Below, piece after piece: positions 7,350-15,933 of a DNA stretch of 38,742 bases. A program made the translations under genes and the position numbers. Source of the DNA: an uncultured Gemmatimonadales bacterium (GTDB lineage: Bacteria; Gemmatimonadota; Gemmatimonadetes; JACCXV01; JAHWKZ01); NCBI GenBank assembly GCA_947259315.1, contig CAMYLR010000028.1, forward strand, positions 1 through 38,742, in the 5' to 3' direction. The notes beneath the pieces were generated by a model. The model was not told the DNA's origin. It searched no databases and saw only the letters and a program-made list of their open reading frames with translations. Each line of letters begins with the position of its first letter. The first letter of the stretch is position 1.

Positions 7350-7583
7350 CCTCGAAAAGCTGTCGCTCGCAGCGCTCGAGTACAAGCCGCGACGGTCGGG
7401 CCGCAGGACGCGGGCCACGGATCGCAATCTGCACCGCGGTCAGTGAGCGGTGAGCGGCTATCGCGACGCTCGCCAAAGTCAATCACACCCCTCGATCATA
7501 CCAAGGTATCCATTGCTGTCCAAATAGCGTGAATCTGACCGGCCGAGTGGCGGTTGGCGTCATAGTTGCAGCCCCGCGGGGGC
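7341..7583. other. Intergenic region between tRNA-Ala and the 147-aa gene
   Basis: These 243 bases hold the predicted tRNA promoter (7495-7523) and a long predicted tRNA leader (about 7488 to 7341). I see no supportable gene here. Open frames in this stretch, including one crossing the tRNA, are incidental. No promoter for the rightward gene at 7584 could be picked with confidence. Confidence 0.6.
7495..7523 (-). promoter_or_regulatory. Predicted strong promoter reading toward tRNA-Ala
   Basis: On the minus strand TTGGAC (7523-7518), a 17-bp spacer and TATGAT (7500-7495) match the sigma70 consensus well. The start would fall near 7488, which gives the pre-tRNA a leader of about 148 nt, unusually long. 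It is the best promoter match found upstream of the tRNA. Confidence 0.55.
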
Positions 7584-8027
7584 ATGAAACACAAACTGGT
7601 AGTCCTACTCGAGGACGGTCGACGCCTCAAAGGTACCGCCGACGTCTTCGACCCCGAGAAACCGTTCCTGCTCCTCCGCAGGGTCGACGTCGAAGATCAC
7701 GTCCTGGGCTTTCTCGACATCGAGATGAAGGACGTCGTGGCGGCGTTCTTTGTTCGCGACCTGGCGCTCGATCGGACCAGCCGCCAGACCGCGAACGATC
7801 CAGAGGTCGAAGCCGACCTCCCCGATCCGTCCGGCGGAACGACGATCCGCTTGCGGTTTAGCTGGGGAGAGGTCCTCGACGGCGTGGTCTATGATTACGA
7901 CCCAGCCGCCGATTGGTTCTTCCTGTTCCCGGTGGGGATGTTGAACCGGGCATCGAACAACGAGCGCGTCTTCGTCACCAAGAAGGCACTCGCCGCGACC
8001 GAAGTTCTAACCGCCCCGGCGGTCTAG
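7584..8027 (+). CDS. Cytosolic protein with two SH3/Sm-like half-repeats, function unknown
   Basis: The 147-residue soluble protein seems to consist of two related halves. The first begins VVLLEDGRRLKGTADVFDP and the second (about residue 87) IRLRFSWGEVLDGVVYDYDP. Each continues into a hydrophobic strand (FLLLRR and FFLFPV). The pattern of strand, Gly turn, strand, aromatic-Asp-Pro is compatible with small beta-barrel (SH3/Sm-like) folds. Proteins of this look are found beside signalling genes in several phyla, but their role is not established. The ATG at 7584 follows a G-rich stretch (7577-7582) and was preferred over alternative starts up to 18 bp upstream. The CHASE2 cyclase gene starts 52 bp downstream on the same strand. 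Confidence 0.65.
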   Translation: MKHKLVVLLEDGRRLKGTADVFDPEKPFLLLRRVDVEDHVLGFLDIEMKDVVAAFFVRDLALDRTSRQTANDPEVEADLPDPSGGTTIRLRFSWGEVLDGVVYDYDPAADWFFLFPVGMLNRASNNERVFVTKKALAATEVLTAPAV

Positions 8028-8079
8028 CTCCAAGCGACACAGTCTCGCTCCACCCGCGCGGCAGCGATAGGTTCGCGTC

Positions 8080-10038
8080 GTGGTGAGCCCTGTTTCGCGC
8101 CAACGACTTCTCATCGGACTCCAGGCCGGGGCCATAGCCTCGGCGATCGTGCTCGCGCTAATGGCGACCGACGCGGTCCAAACGGTCGAGCGCAAGACAG
8201 GAGACGCTCGGCTCCGGCTCGAACGCGTAATCCGGGGCGCCGGGGTGACCGACTCGACGCTCGTCATCATCGACATCGACAACCGTTCGCTTCGACTTTA
8301 CGAGAGTGATCTGGGTCGTTGGCCGTGGCCTCGAAACGCCCACGGCGCGATGCTCGAGTTCATCGCGCTCGGCGACCCGCAGGTCGTGGCTTACGACGTT
8401 CTGTTCAGCGAGCCCGATCTCGCTCGGCCCCAAGCCGACTCACTGTTTTTCGCTGCAGCCAAACGAGGCCCGCCGGTCGTCCACGCGGTCGCGTTCGATG
8501 ACCCTGAGGGTGAGACAACGATCGCAGAGCTGGAGCGCGCGTTCATCGATCGCGATCGTCGGCTCGACGCACTCGAGCGATTCGCGCTCCCTGAAGCGAC
8601 CTCGCTCTCGGTTCCGCTATTTGCAAACGTCAACCCGCCGGTAATCGAGCTGCTCGACAACGCGATCGGGGTCGGGGCGATAAACCGCGCTCCCGATCGC
8701 GACGGCGTCGAGCGACTCGAACCACTGCTGGTCGAGTACGGAACCCGGCTCTACCCGTCGATGGGTCTAGCGGCAGTCACAGGCGGTTCGCGTGGATACG
8801 ATCGCCTGGCGATCGTCGAGGGTGAGCTGTTACTGGACGGTCGCTCGGTACCGCTCGAGGCGGGCCGGCTGAGAGCCCATTGGCGCGGCCGCTACGGTGA
8901 ACCGTATCGCGTCATCTCGGCACACGAAGTCCTGAATAGCTACGCGCAGATCGCGGTCGGCGCCGAGCCCGATCTCGACCCAGCCGAGCTCACCGACCGG
9001 ATCGTCCTGATCGGTTCCAGCGCTACCGGGGTTGGCGATTTCGTGGCGGGTCCGTTCAGCCCCACTGAGCCTGGCGTGTTTCTCCACGCCACGATCCTCG
9101 ACACCTTGCGATCGGGCGACTTTCTGCGCGTCCTGCCGATCGGTTGGGTCGTGATCCTGACGCTGCTCGTCGCGTGTGTCACTGGCGTAGTGGTAGCGCT
9201 CGTCCAATCGGCTCGACGGTCGGCAGTCGCGTTGACGGGCATACTCGCGACGCTCGGGGTGCTGGCGCTGGTTGTGTTTCTAATCGGTGGCTGGCTCGCA
9301 CCGGTAGTGGCACCGGCCACCGGCGCCGTGCTCGCCTACGCCGGTGCGATGGCTGGGTCGTACGTGGTCGAGGGAAGACGCCACCGCCAGATCCGACGCA
9401 TGTTCGCGAAGTTTATCCCACCTGAGGTCGCCAATCAGCTGGCCGAATCGGGTGAGGACCTCCATCGCACCGTCGAGCGTCGCGAGGTGACCGTGTTGTT
9501 CAGCGACATCCGGAACTTCACCACTCAATCCGAGGGAGTCGAACCCGAGATCGTGGTCGACACTTTGAACGAGTACCTCACCGCGATGGTCGAGGTGCTG
9601 TTCAATCACGGTGGCACACTCGACAAATATCTGGGCGACGGGTTGATGGCCTTCTTCGGAGCCCCGATCGTCGAACCTGAGCACGCCACGCAAGCCTACC
9701 ACGCGGCAACCGGAATGCTGGATCGCCTAGAGAGGCTCAACCAAGACTGGACCGCGGCCGGACGGCCACGCCTCGACATCGGGATCGGCATCCACACCGG
9801 CCCCGCCGTGGTGGGTTTTATCGGCGACCCGGACCGGCGCATGGACTACACCGCGATCGGAGACACCGTAAACGTGGCCAGCCGACTCGAAGCTCTGAAC
9901 AAGGAGATCGGCACGGCGATCCTGCTTTCCGCCGCGACGGCTCAAAAACTCGACGGCGCGCTGCCGTTGAAGTCGATCGGCGAACGCGCCGTCAAGGGCC
10001 GTGCAGAACCGATCGAGCTCTACACGATCACGGCTTAG
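8080..10038 (+). CDS. CHASE2-domain class III adenylate cyclase (membrane sensor)
   Basis: The 652-residue protein has an N-terminal membrane helix (about 9-30), a large extracytoplasmic CHASE2 sensor domain (about 40-330), and three closely spaced membrane helices (about 345-440). A cytoplasmic class III cyclase domain follows (about 455-650). The catalytic domain has VLFSDIRNFT (first metal Asp), DKYLGDG (substrate Lys three residues before the second GD), GIGIHTGPAVVG and YTAIGDTVNVASRLE (transition-state Asn and Arg). The Lys and Thr specificity residues point to ATP, so the product is probably cAMP. The start is GTG at 8080 or 8083. Immediately downstream lies a channel with a cyclic-nucleotide-binding domain, a likely receptor for its product. 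The CHASE2 ligand is unknown. Confidence 0.92.
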   Translation: MVSPVSRQRLLIGLQAGAIASAIVLALMATDAVQTVERKTGDARLRLERVIRGAGVTDSTLVIIDIDNRSLRLYESDLGRWPWPRNAHGAMLEFIALGDPQVVAYDVLFSEPDLARPQADSLFFAAAKRGPPVVHAVAFDDPEGETTIAELERAFIDRDRRLDALERFALPEATSLSVPLFANVNPPVIELLDNAIGVGAINRAPDRDGVERLEPLLVEYGTRLYPSMGLAAVTGGSRGYDRLAIVEGELLLDGRSVPLEAGRLRAHWRGRYGEPYRVISAHEVLNSYAQIAVGAEPDLDPAELTDRIVLIGSSATGVGDFVAGPFSPTEPGVFLHATILDTLRSGDFLRVLPIGWVVILTLLVACVTGVVVALVQSARRSAVALTGILATLGVLALVVFLIGGWLAPVVAPATGAVLAYAGAMAGSYVVEGRRHRQIRRMFAKFIPPEVANQLAESGEDLHRTVERREVTVLFSDIRNFTTQSEGVEPEIVVDTLNEYLTAMVEVLFNHGGTLDKYLGDGLMAFFGAPIVEPEHATQAYHAATGMLDRLERLNQDWTAAGRPRLDIGIGIHTGPAVVGFIGDPDRRMDYTAIGDTVNVASRLEALNKEIGTAILLSAATAQKLDGALPLKSIGERAVKGRAEPIELYTITA

Positions 10039-10170
10039 CCCACACAGCGATAAACCGGCCCGAATCGTCGTGACCCTGGACGTCGTAGAGGCGATACCCC
10101 TCGGCCTCGGCATTGACCCGGCGACCCTGCCTTTACGAACACCGCCGCCAGTCTGGATTGCAGGTGGGTC

Positions 10171-10199
10171 TTGTTTCGTCCGCCGGGCGGACTGATTAT
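10171..10199 (+). promoter_or_regulatory. Possible promoter with embedded palindrome before the channel gene
   Basis: TTGTTT (10171-10176), a 17-bp spacer and GATTAT (10194-10199) form a weak promoter match 12 bp before the channel start codon. The spacer carries the palindrome GTCCGCCGGGCGGAC (10178-10192). The palindrome could be an operator, or the terminator stem of the cyclase gene, although only a weak T-rich run follows. If this promoter is used, the channel mRNA would be nearly leaderless, and no ribosome site is visible before 10212. Confidence 0.3.
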
Positions 10200-10211
10200 G
10201 ATTAGATACCG

Positions 10212-11792
10212 ATGAACCATCCCATATTCGAGTTACTGCTGTCGGGGTCCGGCATGCTCTACCTGCTCAAAGCGCTGTTGGCGGTCATGGCGCTGCTGTT
10301 ACGCCAGCTCAGCCACGATCCCTTCGTGCGTCGCCGCGGGCTGGTCGTCGTTGCACTGCTTGCGATATCGGCGCTCATCCAAACGCAGCTCGCCGGCATC
10401 CCGGAGCGCGTGAGCGGCTTCGTCACGCTGCCCAGCGGCGAGCAGATGTCGACGCTCGTTTCGAACCCGACGTTCCAGCTGGTAAGCGTAACGATGCTCA
10501 TCGTCAGCTTCCTCGCGCTGGTGCTGCTTCTCACGATGATCGTCGACTTCCTGATTGTCCGGAAGTTCAAGGTCGACAGCCCCAACATTCTTCGCGACGT
10601 GGCCGCCTTCACGCTGTTCTTCTTTGGCGTGCTGATGATCCTCTACTACCGCACCGATCTCGACATCACCGGGCTGTTCACGACATCGGCCGTCATCTCG
10701 GTGGTGATCGGCTTGGCGCTCCAGGACACGCTCGGGAACGTGTTCAGCGGTCTGGCGCTTCAAACCGAGCGTTCGTTCAACGTCGGCGACTGGGTTCAAT
10801 TCGGTGAGTTCGAGGGCATGATCACCGACATCACCTGGCGATCGACGAGTCTCCGCACGCGGACCAACGATCTGGTCATCATCCCGAACTCCGTCATCAG
10901 CAAGGACACGGTGGTCAACTACAGCGCTCCGACTCGGATTCACGCCATCACCGAGCCGATCGGGGTCCACTACCGACATCCCCCGGCCGACGTCATGGGC
11001 GCACTCGAGGAGGCCGCCGACCACACCGAGGGGATCCTCAAGCGACCGCGGGTCGACGTCCGGACGTACCATTTCGGTGATTTCGCGATCACCTACGACG
11101 TCAAGTATTGGATCCGTGATTACACCGATCTGGAGGACATCAAAGACGCGTTCATGACTCACGTCTGGTACGCGTTCAATCGGCGCGGCATCGAGATTCC
11201 ATTCCCGATCCGGAACGTCTACCTGCGCGAGGTCACCCCGGAGAGCGAACAGGCCGAAGCCGAGGCCGACGACGAGCAGATCTATTGTCACCTGAAGCGG
11301 ATCAACCTGTTCGACGTGCTGAGCGAAGAGGAGGCACGCGCGCTGGCAGCCCGAGTGCGCGTCGAGCGCTACTTCGCCTCCGAGACTGTGCTACAACAAG
11401 GTGCCGCCGGAGACTCGCTGTACATCATCGAAGACGGCTTGGTCGAGGTCATCGTGAGCCACAACGGCAGACGGGAGCGAATCGCCCAGCTCGGGGACGG
11501 CTCGTTCTTTGGCGAGATGGCGTTGCTGACGGGTGCCGAGCGGCAAGCCAGCGTGGTCGCACTGAAACCGACCCACTTCTTCGTCATCGATCGTGATGCG
11601 TTCCGCGACACGCTCGAGGCTAACCCCAGCCTGGCCGAGCGGATCGCCCAAATACAAGCCGAACGGAACCAGGAGCTGGAGGCGACGCACGCCGCGCTCC
11701 ACGAAGCAGCGGCCGAGCAAGTCGAGGAGGAAAAGCGCCAGATCTTGTCGCGCATCAGAGACTTCTTTGGTTTCCGAGCGACCGAGCTTTAA
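10212..11792 (+). CDS. MscS-family channel with C-terminal cyclic-nucleotide-binding domain (bCNG type)
   Basis: The protein has 526 residues. Four or five membrane helices lie within residues about 12-185, the last being the Gly/Ala-rich pore helix typical of MscS (ISVVIGLALQDTLGNVFSGLAL). The MscS beta domain follows (about 190-345; FNVGDWVQF, IIPNSVISK). A cNMP-binding domain lies at about 365-475, with DSLYIIEDGLVEV and the phosphate-binding cassette FGEMALLTGAERQASV, including the conserved Glu and Arg. A charged helix closes the chain. Family members are known as bacterial cyclic-nucleotide-gated channels, opened by ligand rather than strongly by tension. The CHASE2 adenylate cyclase lies 173 bp upstream, which supports cAMP as ligand. 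Confidence 0.92.
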   Translation: MNHPIFELLLSGSGMLYLLKALLAVMALLLRQLSHDPFVRRRGLVVVALLAISALIQTQLAGIPERVSGFVTLPSGEQMSTLVSNPTFQLVSVTMLIVSFLALVLLLTMIVDFLIVRKFKVDSPNILRDVAAFTLFFFGVLMILYYRTDLDITGLFTTSAVISVVIGLALQDTLGNVFSGLALQTERSFNVGDWVQFGEFEGMITDITWRSTSLRTRTNDLVIIPNSVISKDTVVNYSAPTRIHAITEPIGVHYRHPPADVMGALEEAADHTEGILKRPRVDVRTYHFGDFAITYDVKYWIRDYTDLEDIKDAFMTHVWYAFNRRGIEIPFPIRNVYLREVTPESEQAEAEADDEQIYCHLKRINLFDVLSEEEARALAARVRVERYFASETVLQQGAAGDSLYIIEDGLVEVIVSHNGRRERIAQLGDGSFFGEMALLTGAERQASVVALKPTHFFVIDRDAFRDTLEANPSLAERIAQIQAERNQELEATHAALHEAAAEQVEEEKRQILSRIRDFFGFRATEL

Positions 11793-11802
11793 TTTGCCAC
11801 GC

Positions 11803-12579
11803 GTGCGAATCGTGACCCTGCTCTCAATCGTCCCGAGCTTGGTGCTCGTCGCCTCGCTGTCTGCCCAGGACGATATGGCGTCGATACTCGATGCGCGCCG
11901 TCAAGCGATTCCCAAGGAGAAGCGAGTCTTCGAGGAGACCTGGCTCACTCCAGCGGAAGGGGCGGCACCGACCGCCGAGCCGAGTTTCGCCGGCCGGGTG
12001 GTCGTGTTTCAAGATCGGCCCAAGGAGCGGCTCGAGATCCGGCGCGTAACGGGTGGCGAATTGGAAGACCCCCTTGTCATCGTGAGCGACGGCCGGGGCT
12101 ATTACCTGGTCACCCGAGTAGGGGCGACGGATTTGATCTCCAGCGAGCCTATTGGTGATCCCTTCGTTCAGCGCGTACTCCGTAGCCCACCGGGCACGAT
12201 CGAGCCCCACCGCGCGGTACGCGACCGCGACGGGACAACAACGGCGATCGTCCTGCGACACCCGCGAGAGGCCGACTTCGACGAGGACGAGGTGTTCGAG
12301 CTCAAGAGCCCGCAGATCGAGTCGAGCTTGCTAAAGAAAGGCTTGTCTTCGTTCAGCGCGGCTCAAGAGCGACACGTCGCCGCGTCCGCCGGTGCCCGCG
12401 GCGTTGATGAGATCGAAACCGCCGATGGTAAGGTCGACGTCACACCTGACCCTGCAGCGGTTCAGTGGATGGAGGAGCAGTCCGTCCCACCGTTGGAGTT
12501 CGAGGAGTTCCGGATCGAGGCTCGGCTAGCACCGTACAACGATTTGCCAGAACCAGAAACGGAAGGCCCCGAAGCATGA
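11803..12579 (+). CDS. Exported protein of unknown function, coupled to an M48 peptidase
   Basis: Starting at GTG 11803, the protein has 258 residues with a signal peptide (MRIVTLLSIVPSLVLVASLSAQ). The mature part is acidic. It has a beta-rich middle (VVVFQDRPKERLEIRRV, PLVIVSDGRGYYLVTRV) that resembles small outer-membrane-lipoprotein-type folds, and a Glu-rich disordered C-terminus. No catalytic motif is recognised. A TTG at 11794 would add three residues. The gene starts 10 bp after the channel stop, and its stop codon overlaps the start of the M48 peptidase gene (ATGA, 12576-12579). Translation of the two is therefore probably coupled and the proteins may work together in the periplasm. 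Confidence 0.7.
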   Translation: MRIVTLLSIVPSLVLVASLSAQDDMASILDARRQAIPKEKRVFEETWLTPAEGAAPTAEPSFAGRVVVFQDRPKERLEIRRVTGGELEDPLVIVSDGRGYYLVTRVGATDLISSEPIGDPFVQRVLRSPPGTIEPHRAVRDRDGTTTAIVLRHPREADFDEDEVFELKSPQIESSLLKKGLSSFSAAQERHVAASAGARGVDEIETADGKVDVTPDPAAVQWMEEQSVPPLEFEEFRIEARLAPYNDLPEPETEGPEA

Positions 12580-13442
12580 CCATCGGTTGCCGTCACCTCA
12601 TCGCAACGATTGCGGCCCTGCTCGGCGTGATCGCTGCCGTCTCGCCGGCCGAGGCCCAACTCCTCGATCGAATCAAGAAGGCGGCCGGGATCGCGCAACG
12701 CGTAGCACCGGCAGTGATCACCATCTCGACCGAGCAAGAGGTGGAGATCGGTCGGGGCATCGCGGCCACGATCGCCGGCTACTACGGAGTCGTCCAAGAC
12801 CCCGAACTGACCCGCTACGTCAATCTGGTCGGTTTGACGGTCGCTTCTGTCAATCCGCGACCCGACATCATCTATCGCTTCGCGGTCCTCGACAGCGACG
12901 ACGTAAACGCGCTGGCGGCACCGGGCGGGTACGTGTTCGTGACCCGCGGCGCACTGGCATTGATGAACGACGAGGCGATGTTGGCCGGCGTGCTCGGTCA
13001 CGAGATTGGCCACGTCAATCGCCGCCACGTCGTCAAGGAGATCCAAGCTCGTGCTCGGACCGAACTGGGGTTGGAAGGGATCGTCGAGCAGATCGACGTG
13101 ACCGGCGAAGAGTATCTCGAACAGACGATTCAGCTCGGCACGACCGCGCTCTTCATGGGGCTATCGCGAGAAGACGAGCTGGAGGCGGATGGTTACGGGG
13201 TCGAAGTCGCCGCCGGCGCCGGGTACGATCCCAACGGTCTGACCCGTTTCCTGGCAGCGCTGCCGAACGCCGAAGCCGAACGTCGCTCACTGCTCACGAA
13301 GACGCATCCCGATATCGACGATCGGTTGGACGAGGTCGAGGACGCGATCGACGACCTGAAGACCGATGGGGGAACGGTGACCGCCAGCGACCGATTCGAC
13401 AACCGGAGCACCGTCGAGACCCCCTCAGCCGGGGGGCGGTAG
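12576..13442 (+). CDS. Exported M48-family zinc metallopeptidase
   Basis: The 288-residue protein has a signal peptide (about 1-27, cleaved near AEA-Q). The zinc-binding motif is HEIGH (142-146), and Glu201 in ELEAD is the likely third ligand, as in Ste24/HtpX/BepA-type peptidases. VNALAAPGGYVFVTRGAL (about 110-128) is characteristic of the secreted M48 group. The family average with TPR repeats is longer; this one lacks a TPR tail and ends in a low-complexity acidic stretch. The substrate is probably misfolded or assembling envelope proteins, by analogy with BepA. The ATG at 12576 overlaps the preceding stop. The 3' end overlaps the convergent membrane protein gene by 18 bp. Confidence 0.9.
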   Translation: MTIGCRHLIATIAALLGVIAAVSPAEAQLLDRIKKAAGIAQRVAPAVITISTEQEVEIGRGIAATIAGYYGVVQDPELTRYVNLVGLTVASVNPRPDIIYRFAVLDSDDVNALAAPGGYVFVTRGALALMNDEAMLAGVLGHEIGHVNRRHVVKEIQARARTELGLEGIVEQIDVTGEEYLEQTIQLGTTALFMGLSREDELEADGYGVEVAAGAGYDPNGLTRFLAALPNAEAERRSLLTKTHPDIDDRLDEVEDAIDDLKTDGGTVTASDRFDNRSTVETPSAGGR

Positions 13443-14309
13443 TCGCTCGGCGGCCAGCTCGAGAGCGTAGACACCGAGACACAGGGCACCCGCCAGCTCG
13501 ATCACCTCTTCCGGTCTCGGCCGCTCCAACACCCAGCCAAAAAACTGCGCCTCCTGAATGGCCGCGATCCCAAGGATCGCGAACCCGAGAACCAGCCACG
13601 CGGTTTCGGGTTGCGCCAACCGCTGGCGCACGAACGTGAGGTTCAAGTAACCCGCGCGCCAGAGCGCAGCCGCCACAACCAGCAGGATAACCGCCACGAT
13701 CACCATCCCGGTCGGTGACAGCACCCGCTCCGAAGCGAGCCGGAACAGATCGTGGAGGCTGCCCGTGTACACACCGTCAATCCTGCCGATCAAACCGCCG
13801 AAGATGCCGAAGTAATCGATCTCTTCGAGGCCGAGCAACGCGTAAAGGCCGACCAACAGCAGCCACGGCCTGCGGTCGGAGGGCTCAAGACCGCGCACAT
13901 GGCGATACAGCAAGATTGCGCCACCCCAATACATGAGCAGACACAGGGGCTCCCACAATCCGTTCTCACGCGAGAAGCGGCGAAAGAGTTCGGGCGCGGT
14001 CTCACGCACGACGAGCCCGATGACGAGCGTGGCAATGACGACCACGAGCGTTGTGCTCCAGCGCCGCCAACGCCCCACCGATCGCCACCACTCGCGCATC
14101 GTCGCCGACCCCAGCCAGACCTGACGCAGCAACAACGCCACCGTCGCGTACCCGATCACCCACAGCACCGCGCCGCCGACCGGATGACCCTGGAAAGCTG
14201 GTAGTGTCAACAAGACAGCCAACACCCCGAAGAGAGCGAGGCCAATCAGCGTTGTTCGAGATGACGCGGTTGCAGCGCGCGGCTGCACGGTTTGATCGGT
14301 ACTCTGCAT
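13425..14309 (-). CDS. Polytopic membrane protein, function unknown
   Basis: The protein has 294 residues and about eight hydrophobic segments, with no signal peptide. Conserved-looking polar residues sit near the membrane: GLEEIDYFGIFG in the middle and a Glu-rich QEAQFFGWVLERPRPEEVIEL near the C-terminus. Charged pairs at such positions recur in uncharacterised bacterial membrane proteins, but no function can be assigned. Its 3' end overlaps the M48 gene on the opposite strand by 18 bp. Its start is only 29 bp from the start of the divergent FAD oxidoreductase gene, so the two probably share a control region. Confidence 0.7.
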   Translation of the reverse strand: MQSTDQTVQPRAATASSRTTLIGLALFGVLAVLLTLPAFQGHPVGGAVLWVIGYATVALLLRQVWLGSATMREWWRSVGRWRRWSTTLVVVIATLVIGLVVRETAPELFRRFSRENGLWEPLCLLMYWGGAILLYRHVRGLEPSDRRPWLLLVGLYALLGLEEIDYFGIFGGLIGRIDGVYTGSLHDLFRLASERVLSPTGMVIVAVILLVVAAALWRAGYLNLTFVRQRLAQPETAWLVLGFAILGIAAIQEAQFFGWVLERPRPEEVIELAGALCLGVYALELAAERLPPPG

Positions 14310-14338
14310 AGCTCGAGACCCTATGATAATTTGCGGCC

Positions 14339-15838
14339 GTGACGATGGGGACCCGCCGCGAGTTTCTCCGCTTCTTGGCCGCCACTCCGATCGGTGCCTG
14401 GGCGTGTGCCTCCGGTACCGCCGACCAGATGATTCGCGTCCCGATCGGAGAACGCGTCAACGACATTCACGCCCGGCTCAACGAAACGTGGGTCGAGCGC
14501 GTCATCGTTCCACAATCGACGACTGAGATACAGGCAGCGGTCGTGGCCGCTCGCGACGCTGGCCAGAATCTGGCGATCGCCGGTGGGCGGCACGCGATGG
14601 GCGGCCAGCAGTTCGTGAGTGACGGATGGCTGCTCGACATGCGTGCGCTCAGCCTGGTCCGCGATTTCGACACCGACCGCGGTTTGCTCACCGTCGATGC
14701 GGGCATGTTCTGGCCAGACGTGTTTGCGTTCCTCGAGACGACATGGGAGAGCGATGGCTCGGGCTGGGGCATCGTCCAGAAGCAAACCGGCGCCGATCGT
14801 CTCTCGATCGGCGGGACGCTGGCCGCCAACGCGCACGGCCGGGTGCTCACCCGGCCACCGATCGTGGCCGACGTCGAGCGATTCATTCTGGTCGACGGCG
14901 ACGGCCAGGTCCACACGGTGAGCCGCCAGGAAAACCGCAATCTGTTTCGGTTGGCGATCGGTGGGTACGGCCTGTTCGGCGCCATCACGCAGGTCACGTT
15001 GCGGCTTGCACCGCGGCGTAAGGTCGAGCGCTTTGTCCGCGAAGCGATGATCGAAGAGGTGCCCGACTTGATGCGCGAGCGGATCGATGACGGTCACCTC
15101 TATGGCGATTTCCAGTTTGCGATCGACCAGGCGTCAGAGACCGAGTTTCTCCGACGCGGAATCCTCTCTACATATCGACCGGTTCCGCTCGCCAGGCTCA
15201 TCCCGCCCGGTCAGCGCCGGCTGGCGCCGCGCGACTGGGAGGAGCTGCTCGTGCTGGCACACACCAGACCGTCGGAAGCGCTGAAAGCGTACGTCGATCA
15301 TTACCTGAAGACGAACGGTCAGATCTACTGGGCCGATACGCAGCAACTCGGATACTACCGCGAGGGGTACCACGTCGAGCTCGATCAGCTGCTCTCGGCA
15401 CCCGCCGCAGCCACTGAGGTGATTTCTGAGCTCTACGTCCCGCCCGAGGAGCTGGCCGGTTTCATGGCCGCCGCAGCGCAGCGGTTGCGTACGATCGGCG
15501 TGCCGGTGATCTACGGTACGGTGCGGTTCATCGAGCCGGACGTCGAGACGTTTCTGCCGTGGGCGTCGCGGCGCTACGCGTGCATCGTGTTCAACCTCCA
15601 CACCGAGCATACGCCCGAAGGTCTGCAGCGCTCGAGAGCGGCGTTTCGCGCGTTGATCGATGAAGCGCTGGCGCGCGAAGGATCGTTTTTTCTGACCTAC
15701 CACCGGTTCGCCACTCGGGAGCAGGTCGAGACGGCTTACCCGCTGTTCCCTCGGTTTCTGGGGCTCAAGCAGGTGTACGATCCGGCCGAACGTTTTCAGA
15801 GTGACTGGTACCGTCACTACCGTGAGCTGTTCGCGTGA
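14339..15838 (+). CDS. Tat-exported FAD-dependent oxidoreductase (VAO/PCMH family)
   Basis: The 499-residue protein starts at GTG 14339, or ATG 14345 two codons later. The N-terminus contains a twin-arginine motif, TRREFLRFL, and a short hydrophobic stretch ending in GAWAC, so it is probably folded with FAD before export and could be lipid-anchored. A PCMH FAD-binding domain spans about 50-225 (AGGRHAMGGQQ, GIVQKQTGADRLSIGGTLAANAHG). A C-terminal region continues to about 490. The family includes D-arabinono-1,4-lactone oxidase, sugar-lactone oxidases and GlcD-like enzymes; the substrate cannot be named. His in GGRHAMGG is in the usual place for covalent flavin attachment. The upstream TATGATAAT (14322-14330) looks like a -10 element, with no good -35. 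Confidence 0.8.
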   Translation: MTMGTRREFLRFLAATPIGAWACASGTADQMIRVPIGERVNDIHARLNETWVERVIVPQSTTEIQAAVVAARDAGQNLAIAGGRHAMGGQQFVSDGWLLDMRALSLVRDFDTDRGLLTVDAGMFWPDVFAFLETTWESDGSGWGIVQKQTGADRLSIGGTLAANAHGRVLTRPPIVADVERFILVDGDGQVHTVSRQENRNLFRLAIGGYGLFGAITQVTLRLAPRRKVERFVREAMIEEVPDLMRERIDDGHLYGDFQFAIDQASETEFLRRGILSTYRPVPLARLIPPGQRRLAPRDWEELLVLAHTRPSEALKAYVDHYLKTNGQIYWADTQQLGYYREGYHVELDQLLSAPAAATEVISELYVPPEELAGFMAAAAQRLRTIGVPVIYGTVRFIEPDVETFLPWASRRYACIVFNLHTEHTPEGLQRSRAAFRALIDEALAREGSFFLTYHRFATREQVETAYPLFPRFLGLKQVYDPAERFQSDWYRHYRELFA

Positions 15839-15913
15839 GGATCGCCACGCTCGCGCCGAGGCCGAAGCGGTCGCGAAACGCCCGAGTAAAGCCCCACTGC
15901 CCCCCCTACTCAC

Positions 15914-15933
15914 GGTCAGCTGACGAGCTGACC
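15914..15933. repeat. 8-bp inverted repeat over the dehydratase stop codon
   Basis: GGTCAGCT (15914-15921) and AGCTGACC (15926-15933) are perfect complements around GACG. The minus-strand stop codon lies in one arm (15918-15916). No T-run follows in either direction, so it may stabilise the 3' ends of these converging transcripts rather than terminate them. Confidence 0.4.

Noticed and set aside
7221-7427. A 68-codon minus-strand frame across the tRNA gene
   Set aside because: Its sequence (IAQLGEHRLCKPK...) is the well-known false translation of a tRNA; the tRNA-Ala explains it fully.
10299-11291. A 330-codon minus-strand open frame
   Set aside because: It mirrors the MscS-type channel gene, has Asp/His/Arg-rich shadow composition and no recognisable domain.
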